NCBI GenBank assembly: GCA_903908495.1 | Contig: CAIVSK010000247.1 | Span: 1-43,557 of the forward strand | Source: Akkermansiaceae bacterium | GTDB taxonomy: Bacteria > Verrucomicrobiota > Verrucomicrobiia > Verrucomicrobiales > Akkermansiaceae | DNA length: 43,557 bases | Direction: 5' to 3' | Shown here: piece after piece, positions 17,253-26,293 of the stretch | How the letters are laid out: each line of letters begins with the position of its first letter | Position numbering within the stretch: the first letter of the stretch is position 1 | The notes under the pieces: generated by a model | The model's input: the letters and a program-made list of their open reading frames with translations, nothing else | Told to the model about the DNA's origin: nothing | Databases searched by the model: none | Program-made: the position numbers and the translations under genes

Positions 17253-18329
17253 TTATTTCGCTTTGTAAAACGGCTTCTTGACGACGGTGGCGGGGAATAG
17301 GCGGCCGCGAACGTCGATCTGCAGGGGTGTGCCGAGTTTGGAAAAGGCGGTGGGGAGGTAGGCCATGGCGATGCCGGCATTGATGGAGGGCGAGAGCACG
17401 CCGCTGGTCAGTTCTCCCAGGGCTGTGCCGTCCGCGGCGAGCACCGGGTAGTGGGCGCGGGGCGGGGCACCCTTGTCGGTGTATTGGATGGCGCAAAGCT
17501 TGACGGCGGCACCCTCGGATTTTTGGAGCAGCAAGGTGTCGCGGCCAATGAAGTCGGGTTTTGTCAGGTCCACGAAGAACCCGAGGCCCGCCTCGATGGG
17601 CGAGCGGGTGGGGGAGAGGTCGTTGCCGTTGAGTGGGTAGCCCATTTCGAGGCGGAGGGTGTCGCGGGCACCGAGGCCGCAGGGGGCGGCTCCGGCGGCG
17701 ATGAATGTGTCCCAAGCGGCGATGCCGGCGGCGGCGGGACAGAAGAATTCGAAGCCGTCCTCGCCGGTGTAGCCGGTGCGGCAGACGATGGCAGCGGCGG
17801 CGGTGGTGGCGTAGCCGTTGCGTGGCGGCAGGGTTTCGCCGGGGCAGGCGGCGGCAAAGATCGCGCTGGCCTGGGGGCCTTGGATGGCCATGCCGGCCCA
17901 CAATTCGCTTTCGTTGCGCAGGATGATATCGGCGTCTTGGTGGCTTGCCATCCAGAAAAAGTCTTCCTCAATCATCGACGCGTTGACCACCAGAAAAAAG
18001 TCCGTCTCGCCGCTGCGATAGACGATGAGGTCGTCGATGACGCCGCCCTGCTCATTGAGCATGAGGGTGTATTGGCCATGGCCGGGGGCGAGCTTGTCCA
18101 CATTGTTGGTCAGCAAGCGGTTGAGCCAGGCGGCGCAAGCGGGGCCGCTGACCAGGAACTGGCCCATGTGGGAAATGTCGAAAATGCCTGCCTGCGAGCG
18201 CACGGCGTGGTGCTCGGTGAGAATCGAGGTGTATTGCACCGGCATGTTCCAGCCGGCAAACGGCACGAGACGGGCACCAAGCGCCTGATGGGCGGCTTCC
18301 AGCGGGGAATGTTTCAGTTCTGGGGTCAC
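17253..18329 (-). CDS. gcvT: Glycine cleavage system T protein (aminomethyltransferase)
   Basis: The enzyme moves the methylene carbon from aminomethyl-lipoyl-GcvH to tetrahydrofolate and frees ammonia. The 358-residue sequence is collinear with bacterial GcvT: HSPLEAAHQALGARLVPFAGW, IFDISHMGQF, then GGVIDDLIVYR with the catalytic-type aspartates D99/D100, then NGYATTAAAAIVCRTGYTGEDGFEF and TSGVLSPSINAGIAMAYLP. Length is typical. It starts only 17 bp from the divergent start assigned to the rhomboid-like gene. The order is gcvT-gcvH, with gcvP absent from this window. Confidence 0.95.
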   Translation of the reverse strand: MTPELKHSPLEAAHQALGARLVPFAGWNMPVQYTSILTEHHAVRSQAGIFDISHMGQFLVSGPACAAWLNRLLTNNVDKLAPGHGQYTLMLNEQGGVIDDLIVYRSGETDFFLVVNASMIEEDFFWMASHQDADIILRNESELWAGMAIQGPQASAIFAAACPGETLPPRNGYATTAAAAIVCRTGYTGEDGFEFFCPAAAGIAAWDTFIAAGAAPCGLGARDTLRLEMGYPLNGNDLSPTRSPIEAGLGFFVDLTKPDFIGRDTLLLQKSEGAAVKLCAIQYTDKGAPPRAHYPVLAADGTALGELTSGVLSPSINAGIAMAYLPTAFSKLGTPLQIDVRGRLFPATVVKKPFYKAK

Positions 18330-18346
18330 GCCGGAGGGTGGCCTGA

Positions 18347-19186
18347 ATGCCGAGGCTTGTCAATCGTCCGTGGTTGGCAATGATCGGTGGCGAGATGGTA
18401 TTTTCAAAAGGATTTGAGCGGCGGTTTGGCTGGATGGCGTTTCCGGGATTTTTGCGGTACTTCGCGCTGCTGCATGTGTTGGTGTACGTGCTGCGGATTG
18501 CGCGGCCCGGCATCGGTGTGCTGCTGATGTGGGACCGCGGGAGCATTCAGGCGGGCGAGGCGTGGCGGGTGGTGACATTTTTGTTTGCGTCCTCGGGCTT
18601 CGGCCAGTTCAACTCGATGGGGATGATTTTCATGGTGTTCATGGTGATGATCGCCTTCATGATCAGTGACGCCCTTGAGGCGGCTTGGGGCGTGTTCAAG
18701 ACGTCCATGTTCTACTATTGCGGTATACTCGGCCTCATCGTGGCCAATTTCTTCAACCCCGTGTGGGTGATGCCCTTTGACGGCATGTTTCTCTACGAGG
18801 CGGCGTTTTTCGCCTTTGCCACCTTGTTTCCGCGCGTCGAATTCCGCTTGTTTTTCATCCTGCCGGTGCAGGTCAGGTTCTTGGCCATCCTGGGCGGGCT
18901 GGGGCTGATTTCGCCGGTTTTCCGCAACCCGATGTGGTTGCTGTTCATGTTGCTCATTTTTGCCAATTACCTGCTGTGGGCGGGCATTCCCGCGATGCGT
19001 GGAATGGCGCGGGTGGTGAAAGCTGGCAAGCGGCGCGAACGTTTCCACGCGGCCAAGGCGGATGCCCAAAACGCGTTCCACCGCTGCGAGGTATGCGGCA
19101 AGAACGATGTCACCGATCCCCACGAGGAGTTTCGCGTGGGGCCGGATGGGCACGAGTATTGCGAGGACCATCTCGACGCACACTGA
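18347..19186 (+). CDS. Rhomboid-fold membrane protein without catalytic dyad, with C-terminal zinc finger
   Basis: The 279-residue protein has about six membrane helices. GEAWRVVTFLFAS and LEAAWGVFKTSMFYYCGIL match the rhomboid loop and second/third helix patterns, but the GxSG serine motif is replaced by FLYEAAFFAFATLFP and no helix carries the catalytic His, so it should be a pseudoprotease. The last 35 residues form a compact zinc-binding motif with C247, C250, C272 and H275 (CEVCGK...EYCEDH). The start is uncertain: ATGs at 18380 and 18395 would shorten the leader and leave more room for the divergent gcvT promoter. Function unknown; a role in membrane-protein quality control, as for derlins, is only an analogy. 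It converges with the M16 peptidase gene, with 22 bp between the stops. Confidence 0.7.
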   Translation: MPRLVNRPWLAMIGGEMVFSKGFERRFGWMAFPGFLRYFALLHVLVYVLRIARPGIGVLLMWDRGSIQAGEAWRVVTFLFASSGFGQFNSMGMIFMVFMVMIAFMISDALEAAWGVFKTSMFYYCGILGLIVANFFNPVWVMPFDGMFLYEAAFFAFATLFPRVEFRLFFILPVQVRFLAILGGLGLISPVFRNPMWLLFMLLIFANYLLWAGIPAMRGMARVVKAGKRRERFHAAKADAQNAFHRCEVCGKNDVTDPHEEFRVGPDGHEYCEDHLDAH

Positions 19187-19208
19187 GTTCAGCACGTCGG
19201 ATGCGGCA

Positions 19209-20450
19209 TCAGGTCGGCAGTCCGCCGATTTCGGCGCAGGCCGGTTCCTGCTCGTGAAAGACCAGACGGGCGGCATCTTGGATCGCGGCATCGTCCACCG
19301 CGGCGAGCCGCTCGCGCCATTGAGTCGGCGACGGGATTTCATCGAAATCCATCACGCCTTCACCGGCCCAAGCGGCGTGGGCGGCGGTGGATTCAAAGGC
19401 GAGTTTGCTTTGGGCGATGGCCAGTCGCTTGGCGCGCTCGAGTTCGCCGGGGCGTGGGCCGTTGGCGACGATATCGTTGATTTCCCGCAGGATGCACTCG
19501 ACGGCTTCCTCGCGGGCGTCCGGGTCGAGCCCCGCGCTGATCTCAAAGGCCCCGGTTTCATGGAACATCGTCACATCGCTGGTGATGTGATAACACAACC
19601 CGCGCTCCTCCCGCAGTTCCTGAAACAAGCGCGAGCTGGCGCTCTCCCCGAGCATCAGGCTGAGCAGGCGCAGCGCGTGCCGGATCGGATCCTGCCGCCC
19701 CGGCGTGTGCCAGGCCAGCGCGAGTTGCAGCTGTTCGGTGTCGCGCCGCTCGGCCACCCGCACCGGCGGCCCCCCTGGCCTGGCAAACGCCAACGCCCGC
19801 TTGGCGGCGTGAAACGTCCCCGCCAATCGCGGCTCAATGAGCGCCTGCACCTCCTCGAGCGTGAATGGCCCGGCGGCGGCAATCACCAAATCGTCGCGAA
19901 AATGTTGCCGGTTGCGGAAATCCAGCAATTTCTTGCGGGTGATCCTGGCGACCGATTCGGCGGTGCCGGAAATCGGGTTGCCCAGCGGATGGGGGGCCCA
20001 CAGCGCGCCGGATATCAAATCGCCGATGTGGTCGGAGGGCGTCTCGCGATACATCGTGATCTCCTCGCCGATGACTTCGCGCTCAAGCGCCACTTCAGCC
20101 TCCGCAAACGTCGCGTGCCACACCATGTCCGTTAGAACATCGGTCAACACCGGCAGCAGGCCCGCCTCGCCGCGCCCCTCGTACACGGTGTGGTCCTCGG
20201 TGGTGCCCGCGTTGAGCTGGCCGCCACCATTTTCAATTTCGAAACTCAATTCGCGGGCACTGCGGCGCGCGGTGCCCTTGAACACCATGTGCTCCACAAA
20301 GTGCGCCAGCCCGGCCGGCAGCCCTGTCTCATCGCGGCTGCCGGCCGGTACGTAGATCGATAGCGCGGCGCACTCGGAATCTGCCAGCGTGGCCACCGCC
20401 AGGCGCGGGCCGCCGGCCAGTTGCCGCCATGCGTAGGTTGCGGGACTCAT
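19209..20450 (-). CDS. M16 family zinc metallopeptidase (processing-peptidase-like)
   Basis: The 413-residue single-unit M16 protein has the inverted zinc motif HFVEH (H50, E53, H54) with the third ligand in EREVIGEEI (around E130), as in mitochondrial processing peptidase beta and bacterial PqqL/YmxG-type enzymes. The C-terminal half keeps the SSRLFQELREERGLCYHI substrate-clamp signature. No signal peptide is seen, so a cytoplasmic location is likely. The start ATG overlaps the ispD stop (ATGA, 20447-20450), so translation is probably coupled. It is the last gene of the lepA-prmC-murA-ispD run. The substrate is unknown. Confidence 0.9.
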   Translation of the reverse strand: MSPATYAWRQLAGGPRLAVATLADSECAALSIYVPAGSRDETGLPAGLAHFVEHMVFKGTARRSARELSFEIENGGGQLNAGTTEDHTVYEGRGEAGLLPVLTDVLTDMVWHATFAEAEVALEREVIGEEITMYRETPSDHIGDLISGALWAPHPLGNPISGTAESVARITRKKLLDFRNRQHFRDDLVIAAAGPFTLEEVQALIEPRLAGTFHAAKRALAFARPGGPPVRVAERRDTEQLQLALAWHTPGRQDPIRHALRLLSLMLGESASSRLFQELREERGLCYHITSDVTMFHETGAFEISAGLDPDAREEAVECILREINDIVANGPRPGELERAKRLAIAQSKLAFESTAAHAAWAGEGVMDFDEIPSPTQWRERLAAVDDAAIQDAARLVFHEQEPACAEIGGLPT

Positions 20451-21121
20451 TGGATTGTCAGGATGGCCCCAGCCAGCACCAGATCGGCCGGTCGGGTGAT
20501 TTTGGGATTCGGCTGGTTGGCCTCGATGAACTTCACGTGGATCCCGATGGCTTGCATGGCGCTGACCTCATCGGTAATCTCGAGGCGCTTGGCCGCCACC
20601 GCCGCATAGGCCGAGTGCAGCAACGATGCGTCAAACACCTGCGGGGTTTCCATCAACCACAGGTCGTCGCGGGCCACCGACTGGGTGCAAAAGTCATCGC
20701 CGTCCGCACGCTTCAATGTTTCACTCACGCGGCGGGCCAGGCTGGCGGCGCGAAACGTCCCGCCAGCCGCCACGCAACGGGCAATGTCGAGCGGACTGAC
20801 CAGCGGCCGCGCGCCGTCGTGCACGGCTATCAAATCAGCTCCGGCAGCCACGGCGGCCAGCCCGTTGGCGACGGAATCCTGGCGCGTGGCCCCGCCGTCC
20901 ACCCGCCGCACCGGCTTGGCAAATCGCCCGCCGGTGGCATTTTCTAATAATTTCCACCGCTCCGCCGAGCAGACCACGACGATTTCAGCGATGCAATCGG
21001 ATGTTAGAAATGCCTCGAGCGTGCGCCGCAACACCGGCACGCCCGCCAATGGCGCGGCGAGCTTGTCAAAGCCCATGCGCTGGCTGCTGCCCGCGGCGAC
21101 GATGATGGCGGTGGTGTTCAT
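20447..21121 (-). CDS. ispD: 2-C-methyl-D-erythritol 4-phosphate cytidylyltransferase
   Basis: This is the third enzyme of the MEP isoprenoid pathway; it joins MEP and CTP to give CDP-ME. The start at 21121 gives MNTTAIIVAAGSSQRMG, the nucleotidyltransferase opening with the conserved glycine-rich loop and the Lys of FDKLAAPLAG. Downstream are VHDGARPLVS, the family's central signature, and a final segment QTPQVF-like (METPQVFDASLLHSAY). A GTG at 21145 would add eight residues that do not match the family and would overlap murA by 4 bp; the ATG leaves a 20-bp gap. The length of 224 residues is normal. Confidence 0.93.
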   Translation of the reverse strand: MNTTAIIVAAGSSQRMGFDKLAAPLAGVPVLRRTLEAFLTSDCIAEIVVVCSAERWKLLENATGGRFAKPVRRVDGGATRQDSVANGLAAVAAGADLIAVHDGARPLVSPLDIARCVAAGGTFRAASLARRVSETLKRADGDDFCTQSVARDDLWLMETPQVFDASLLHSAYAAVAAKRLEITDEVSAMQAIGIHVKFIEANQPNPKITRPADLVLAGAILTIQ

Positions 21122-21141
21122 CCGGGGGGGCGTTGCGGGGG

Positions 21142-22410
21142 TCACTCTCTAACGCGCTGGAGGTCGGCTCCCAACATCAGCAGCTTCTCGTCGATGTGCT
21201 CGTAGCCGCGGTCGATGTGGTAGAGCCGGTTGATCGCGGTGGTGCCCTTGGCGGTTAGGGCGGCGAGCACCAGCGCGGCGGACGCCCGCAAGTCGGAGGC
21301 CATGACGGGCGCGGCGGAGAGTTGCGCCACACCGCGCACCACCGCAGTGCCATTGTCCAAGGTGATGTCCGCGCCCATCCGTTTGAGTTCCGCGCAATGC
21401 ATGAAGCGCTGCGGGAAAATCGTGTCCTTGACGACGCTGAGGCCCGGCGTGGTGGCCAGCAGGGCGGTCATTTGCGCCTGCATGTCGGTGGGATAGCCGG
21501 GGTAGGAGGCGGTGATCAGATCGCAGCCCGTCGGGTGCTCGCCGCGAAACACGCTGCACTCGTCGCCGGCGGCATTGAAATCGACGCGATGGCCGGCTTT
21601 GACTAGTGCCGCGGTGATCGCCTTGAGGTGATCGCGGCAGACGCGCCGCAAGGTCACGCCCTCGCCCGCCAGCGCGGCGGCGGCCATGAAGGTGCCCGCT
21701 TCGATGCGGTCGGGAATGACCGTGTGTTGCGCACCATGCAGCGCGGCGACCCCCTCGATGACGATGCGGCGGGTGCCGGCGCCCGTGATTTTAGCGCCCA
21801 TCGCATTGAGGAAATTGGCCAGATCGAGCACTTCGGGCTCGGCTGCGGCGGATTCAATGATGGTGATGCCATCGGCCAAGGTCGCGGCCATCATCACGTT
21901 GTCCGTTCCTAACACGGTTGGACCGTGCGTGCCGCAAAGGTCCACTTCCGCGCCGCGCAGGCCGTCCGGTGCTGTTAGGATGATGTTGCCTCCCTCGAAC
22001 TCGACGTTGGCACCCAGCGCCTGCAATCCACGCAGGTGGAGATCGACCGGGCGGTCACCAATGACGCAACCGCCGGGCAGCGACACCACGGCGCGGCCTT
22101 TGCGCGCCAGCAGCGGGCCCATGACGCAGATCGAGGCGCGCATCCGGCGCACCAGATCATAGGGGGCCTCGACCGACAACTCGCTGCATGAGATGCGCAC
22201 GGTGCCGGACGAGCGTTCGACGCTGGCCCCCAGCGCGCTGAGGATTTGGACCATGTAATTGGTGTCCGAGACATCCGGCACGCGGCCGATGATGCAGTCC
22301 TCGGCGGTGAGGAGGGTGGCTGCCAATATCGGCAGCGAGGCGTTTTTTGAGCCGGAGATGTTGATGGCTCCCCGCAGGGTGGCACCGCCGTGCACAAGCA
22401 GTTTGTCCAT
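21142..22410 (-). CDS. murA: UDP-N-acetylglucosamine 1-carboxyvinyltransferase
   Basis: MurA performs the first committed step of peptidoglycan synthesis, adding enolpyruvate from PEP to UDP-GlcNAc; it is the fosfomycin target. The 422-residue protein has K22 and N23 in SGSKNAS and the catalytic cysteine C115 in LPGGCVIGDRPVD. Because the residue is Cys and not Asp, the enzyme should be fosfomycin-sensitive by that criterion. Other signatures are RRMRASICVMGPLLA, GTDNVMMAATLADG and YPGYPTDMQAQ. It lies 54 bp after prmC and 20 bp before ispD in the same direction. Confidence 0.97.
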   Translation of the reverse strand: MDKLLVHGGATLRGAINISGSKNASLPILAATLLTAEDCIIGRVPDVSDTNYMVQILSALGASVERSSGTVRISCSELSVEAPYDLVRRMRASICVMGPLLARKGRAVVSLPGGCVIGDRPVDLHLRGLQALGANVEFEGGNIILTAPDGLRGAEVDLCGTHGPTVLGTDNVMMAATLADGITIIESAAAEPEVLDLANFLNAMGAKITGAGTRRIVIEGVAALHGAQHTVIPDRIEAGTFMAAAALAGEGVTLRRVCRDHLKAITAALVKAGHRVDFNAAGDECSVFRGEHPTGCDLITASYPGYPTDMQAQMTALLATTPGLSVVKDTIFPQRFMHCAELKRMGADITLDNGTAVVRGVAQLSAAPVMASDLRASAALVLAALTAKGTTAINRLYHIDRGYEHIDEKLLMLGADLQRVRE

Positions 22411-22464
22411 ACGTGATAAGGGTGAAAGGTGGCTTCGGGTGGGGTGGAGTGTGATAGGATCGGA

Positions 22465-23304
22465 TTAATGCGGGCGCCGGCCAAACGGGAAACGCGACAC
22501 TCCGGAGAGGTCGGTCTTGATTTCCAGCTGGCTGAAACCGCAGCGTCGTAGAATTTCGGCGACCTGTGAAGCCTGATCGTGACCGATTTCCAGGGCCAGC
22601 CAGCCGCCGGGCTTGAGCCGCGCGAAGGCGTCCGGGATGAAGCGGTTGATCACGTCGAGCCCGTCCGGCCCCCCGAATAGCGCCAGCGGCGGGTCGTGCA
22701 GCACCTCGCGACTCAGGCTGCTGCGCTCGGACTCGGGAACATAGGGCAAATTGGCCACGATGCCGTCAAACGTGCCAGTGATGGCGGAAAACAGGTCGCT
22801 TTCGCACCAGTGCAGGTTGGAAATGGCCAGGGCGGCGGCATTCTCCCGGGCCAGGGCGAGTGCGGCGGGGGCAACGTCGGCGAGGGTGACCTGCCAGTCC
22901 GGGCGTTCGGCCGCCAGCGTCAGGCCCAGCACGCCAGATCCGCAGCCCATGTCGAGCAGGGATTGATGTTGCGGGAAATCCATGCTGAGCAGCCATTCGG
23001 CGAGTTCCTCGGTTTCCGGGCGGGGGATCAGGGCTCGGGCGTCGGTCTTGAACTCGCGGTGGTGAAACTGCACCTGGCCTAGCAGATGTTGCAGCGGCAC
23101 CCCCTCGCCGCGCAGTTTCAGGGTCTCCCGCAGCGGTTGGAGGTCCGTCTCGGTGAGGGGGCGATCGAATTGGACGTAAAGGTCCATGCGGCTGCATTTG
23201 AGCTGATGGGCCACCAGCAATTGCATGTTTCGCCGCGCGTCGGCGATCTCCCGCTTTTCCAAGTAGCGGGTTCCGCCGTCGATGGTTTCCAGAACTGAGC
23301 TCAT
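22465..23304 (-). CDS. prmC: Peptide chain release factor N5-glutamine methyltransferase
   Basis: PrmC methylates the glutamine of the GGQ motif in release factors RF1/RF2. The 279-residue protein has the N-terminal helical domain ending in LIPRPETEELAEWLL, the SAM-binding LLDMGCGSGVLGL, and the substrate motif as NLPY (residues 185-188) where NPPY is the rule. The start at 23304 is chosen by fit to the family; the open frame to 23445 overlaps the end of the lepA region and adds a Ser/Arg-rich stretch. It follows lepA by 82 bp, so it is probably part of the same transcript. Confidence 0.92.
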   Translation of the reverse strand: MSSVLETIDGGTRYLEKREIADARRNMQLLVAHQLKCSRMDLYVQFDRPLTETDLQPLRETLKLRGEGVPLQHLLGQVQFHHREFKTDARALIPRPETEELAEWLLSMDFPQHQSLLDMGCGSGVLGLTLAAERPDWQVTLADVAPAALALARENAAALAISNLHWCESDLFSAITGTFDGIVANLPYVPESERSSLSREVLHDPPLALFGGPDGLDVINRFIPDAFARLKPGGWLALEIGHDQASQVAEILRRCGFSQLEIKTDLSGVSRFPFGRRPH

Positions 23305-23386
23305 GTATCGATGATGTGAAAGGGTCAGCATTCCAGACTCGCGCCCACCCGTCCCGGATCGGGATGGCAATCCGCCATCGTTCCTA

Positions 23387-25186
23387 TCAATCGCCGGTTT
23401 TGAGGACCTTGATGAAGGCGTCCTGGGGGATGTTGACTTTGCCAAAGAGTTTCATCTTCTTCTTACCTTCCTTCTGCTTCTCCAGCAGCTTGCGCTTGCG
23501 GGTGATGTCGCCGCCGTAACATTTGGCGGTGACGTTCTTGCGCATCGCGGAGATGGATTCGCGGGCGACGATCTTGCCGCCGACGGCCGCCTGGATGGCG
23601 ACGACGAAGAGGTGCGCGGGAATGACGTCCTTGAGGCGGCTGGCCAAGGCACGGCCGTAGGTTTCCGCCTTGTCGCGGTGCACGATGGTGGAGAAGGCCT
23701 CGACCGGATCGCCGGCGATGAGGATGTCCATTTTCACCATTTTGGCGGAACGGTAACCGGAGTGCTCGTAATCCATCGAGGCGTAACCACGGGTCATGGA
23801 CTTGAGCTTGTCGTTGAAATCCACCAAAATTTCGGCCAGCGGCAGCACACAGGAGAGGATGACGCGGGTTTCATCGATGGTTTCGGTGTGGGTCACCTCA
23901 CCGCGTTTCTCGAGCACCAATTGCATCATGTCGCCGATGTATTCGCCGGGGACCATGATATAGACGTTGACGATGGGCTCGAGGATTTCCTGGATGGTTT
24001 GCGGCTCGGGGAAGAGCGTCGGGTTATCCACGATAACCTCCGTTCCATCGGTTAGAACGACATGATAGATCACCGACGGATAGGTCGAGATCACGTTCAT
24101 GTCGAACTCGCGGCGCAGGCGCTCCTGGATGATTTCCATGTGGAGCAGCCCGAGGAATCCGCAGCGGAAGCCGAAGCCCAGCGCGGTGGAGCTTTCCTGT
24201 TGATAGGTGAACGCCGGATCGTTGATCTGGAGTTTGCCCATCGCCATTTTGAGGGATTCATAATCCACCGAATCGACCGGATAGATCCCGGAAAACACCA
24301 TCGGCTGGATTTCCTTGTAGCCGGGCAGGGCTTCCGGGCAGGGATGGGTGACATCGGTCATCGTATCGCCGACCTTCACTTCGGCGGCGGATTTCATGTT
24401 GGCGATGACGTAGCCGACGTCACCGGCCTGCAGGATCTCGCAAGCGGTCATCTTGGGGGTGAAGATGCCGACTTCCTTGACCTCGTAGGTATTGCCGGTG
24501 GCGAAGAGTTTGACTTTCTGGCCACGTTTGACCGAGCCGGAAAACACGCGGACGTAGGAGACGACTCCGCGGTAGGCGTCGTAAAGCGAGTCGAAGACCC
24601 CGCAGCGCAGCAACTTATCGGGATTTTCCACCGGTGCGGGGACGCGGGCGACGATGGCCTCGAGGATCTCCTCGATGCCGATGCCGTTCTTGGCGGAGGC
24701 GGGGATGCAATCTTCGGCGGGGATGCAGAGGATTTCCTCAAGCTGGCGCTTGCACTTGACGACGTCGGCGGCCGGCAGGTCGATTTTATTGAGGACCGGG
24801 ATGATCAGCAGGTTTTGCTGGGTGGCCAAATGGAGGTTGGCAACGGTCTGGGCCTCGACCCCTTGGGCGGCGTCGACCATCAGGATGGCACCCTCGCAGG
24901 CCGCCAGAGCGCGCGATACCTCGTAGGAAAAATCGACGTGGCCGGGCGTGTCGAGCAGGTTGAGCTTGTAGGTTTTGCCGTCCTTGGCGGTGTATTCCAT
25001 CGCCACCGGGTGGGACTTGATGGTGATGCCCTTTTCGCGCTCGAGGTCCATCGAATCAAGGAGTTGGTCCTGGCGCTGGCGCAGCGTGATGGTGCTGGTG
25101 GCCTCTAGCAGGCGGTCCGACAACGTGGTTTTCCCGTGATCGATGTGGGCGATGATCGAAAAATTGCGGGTCAGCTCGGTGGACAT
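23387..25186 (-). CDS. lepA: Elongation factor 4 (LepA)
   Basis: This ribosome-associated GTPase of 599 residues has all landmarks: NFSIIAHIDHGKTTLSDRLL (G1), DTPGHVDFSYEV (G3), NKIDLPAAD (G4), the ETGAFGFLG-like FGFRCGFLGLLHMEI in domain III/V, and the LepA-specific C-terminal domain ending KLFGKVNIPQDAFIKVLK. Length and domain order are standard. It is the first gene of the minus-strand run followed by prmC, murA, ispD and the M16 peptidase. Its start is 124 bp from the divergent GT9 gene, so a shared promoter region lies at 25187-25310. Confidence 0.98.
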   Translation of the reverse strand: MSTELTRNFSIIAHIDHGKTTLSDRLLEATSTITLRQRQDQLLDSMDLEREKGITIKSHPVAMEYTAKDGKTYKLNLLDTPGHVDFSYEVSRALAACEGAILMVDAAQGVEAQTVANLHLATQQNLLIIPVLNKIDLPAADVVKCKRQLEEILCIPAEDCIPASAKNGIGIEEILEAIVARVPAPVENPDKLLRCGVFDSLYDAYRGVVSYVRVFSGSVKRGQKVKLFATGNTYEVKEVGIFTPKMTACEILQAGDVGYVIANMKSAAEVKVGDTMTDVTHPCPEALPGYKEIQPMVFSGIYPVDSVDYESLKMAMGKLQINDPAFTYQQESSTALGFGFRCGFLGLLHMEIIQERLRREFDMNVISTYPSVIYHVVLTDGTEVIVDNPTLFPEPQTIQEILEPIVNVYIMVPGEYIGDMMQLVLEKRGEVTHTETIDETRVILSCVLPLAEILVDFNDKLKSMTRGYASMDYEHSGYRSAKMVKMDILIAGDPVEAFSTIVHRDKAETYGRALASRLKDVIPAHLFVVAIQAAVGGKIVARESISAMRKNVTAKCYGGDITRKRKLLEKQKEGKKKMKLFGKVNIPQDAFIKVLKTGD

Positions 25187-25310
25187 GGGCAGGGGAAATC
25201 AGCGGGGCGAGGCGGCAGCAAAGCAGAAACCCGCCGACAAGGCACGAAAAATCCGGCGCGGAAAATCCGGCGGGCTTGCATGGGGTGGGCGGGCGAGGTA
25301 GGCTGGGGGC

Positions 25311-26258
25311 ATGGAAGCCGGTGGGGGAATGTTGATTGGAGCGCCGGGGCGCTGGGATGATGCGTGTTTTGCGGTGCCGGCGCTGCGGGTGCTGGTGGCC
25401 TCCGGGGTGGGGGTCGGCGTGCTGTGTGCGGCCGAGCAACGGGCATTGTGGGAGACCCTGCCGGGGCTCACCGTGCTGGATTTCCCCGCCAAGGCGAAGC
25501 CGCGGATGCTGGCTGGCGGGTTGGCCGGCCGCTGGCAGGCGGCGCTGGTGTGGGAACCGGGCATCGCGGCCGAGGCCTGCCTGCGGGCCAAAATCCCCCG
25601 TCGCCTGGGACCCAACATCAAGACCCTGAAAAAGTATCTGACCCACCCGGTGCCGCAGGCGGCGGCGGGGCGCCCGCTTGAGCACCGCGTGCGGCATTAC
25701 CTCGCGGTGGTGGAATCCTTGGGGCTGGAGACGTCGCGGCCGGAGTTTTTCGCCGCGGCGACCCTCGGGGTGCCGCGCCCACCGAAAACGCTGCTGCTGG
25801 GCCCGGATTCGGATTTCGGCGCCAGTCATGAGTGGCCGCTGGCGCGCTGGGTCGAGGTGGCGCTGGGGTTGCAGGCGGTGGGCTGGACGCTGACCATCGG
25901 CGGCCGCGCGCAAGGCAACCGGCTCGCTGAAAAATTGCTCGACCAGCTTGGCGGCGGGCCTGCCTACGTCAATCTCGAGCCGCTGGCCGGCGCGCTGCCG
26001 GTTCTGGCGGCGCAAGCGCTGGTGCTGGCGGCGGATGGCTCGCTGCCGCACTTGGCTGCGCATGTGGGAACCGACTGCGTGACGCTGTTCGGCCCGAATG
26101 ACCCGGCATGGAGACGTCCCCTCGGCAAAAGTCATGTGACCGTGCGCCGCCATGTGGAATGCGCTCCCTGTCTGCTGCCAAAGTGCTCGATGGATGGTCG
26201 CTGTCAGAACGAACTGAGCGTCCAGCGGGTCCTCGCCGCGGTGAGCGGGCGCGGGTGA
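25311..26258 (+). CDS. Glycosyltransferase family 9 (heptosyltransferase-like)
   Basis: The 315-residue protein fits the GT9/ADP-heptose:LPS heptosyltransferase fold. The N-terminal MLIGAPGRWDDACFAVPALR matches the usual (I/L)xPGxxGD opening, PRRLGPNIKTLKKYL resembles the mid-protein loop, and the donor-site half has LAADGSLPHLAAHVGTDCVTLFGPNDPAWRRPLG followed by a Cys cluster (ECAPCLLPKC). It should add a sugar to lipopolysaccharide or a related outer-membrane glycan at the inner face of the cytoplasmic membrane; the sugar is not predictable. The ATG at 25329 is an alternative start closer to the family's beginning. It converges with the LamG-like operon with 35 bp between stops. Confidence 0.85.
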   Translation: MEAGGGMLIGAPGRWDDACFAVPALRVLVASGVGVGVLCAAEQRALWETLPGLTVLDFPAKAKPRMLAGGLAGRWQAALVWEPGIAAEACLRAKIPRRLGPNIKTLKKYLTHPVPQAAAGRPLEHRVRHYLAVVESLGLETSRPEFFAAATLGVPRPPKTLLLGPDSDFGASHEWPLARWVEVALGLQAVGWTLTIGGRAQGNRLAEKLLDQLGGGPAYVNLEPLAGALPVLAAQALVLAADGSLPHLAAHVGTDCVTLFGPNDPAWRRPLGKSHVTVRRHVECAPCLLPKCSMDGRCQNELSVQRVLAAVSGRG

Positions 26259-26293
26259 CCCGGTCCGACTGCCTCCCGTCCTCCTGCCCGCCG

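Noticed and set aside
16544-17281. Plus-strand open frame with Arg/Gln/Ser-rich repeats (for example RGQRSEVRGQRSEV)
   Set aside because: The repeats are a reading of the heptamer array, and the rest is antisense to gcvH. A 7-bp repeat cycles through all frames, so the open frame is fortuitous.
19062-20135. Plus-strand open frame of 357 codons opposite the M16 peptidase
   Set aside because: The M16 zinc motif and family signatures are on the minus strand; this is its shadow.
24062-25108. Plus-strand open frame of 348 codons inside lepA
   Set aside because: LepA is unmistakable on the minus strand; the antisense product is a Gly/Asp/Leu-rich artefact.
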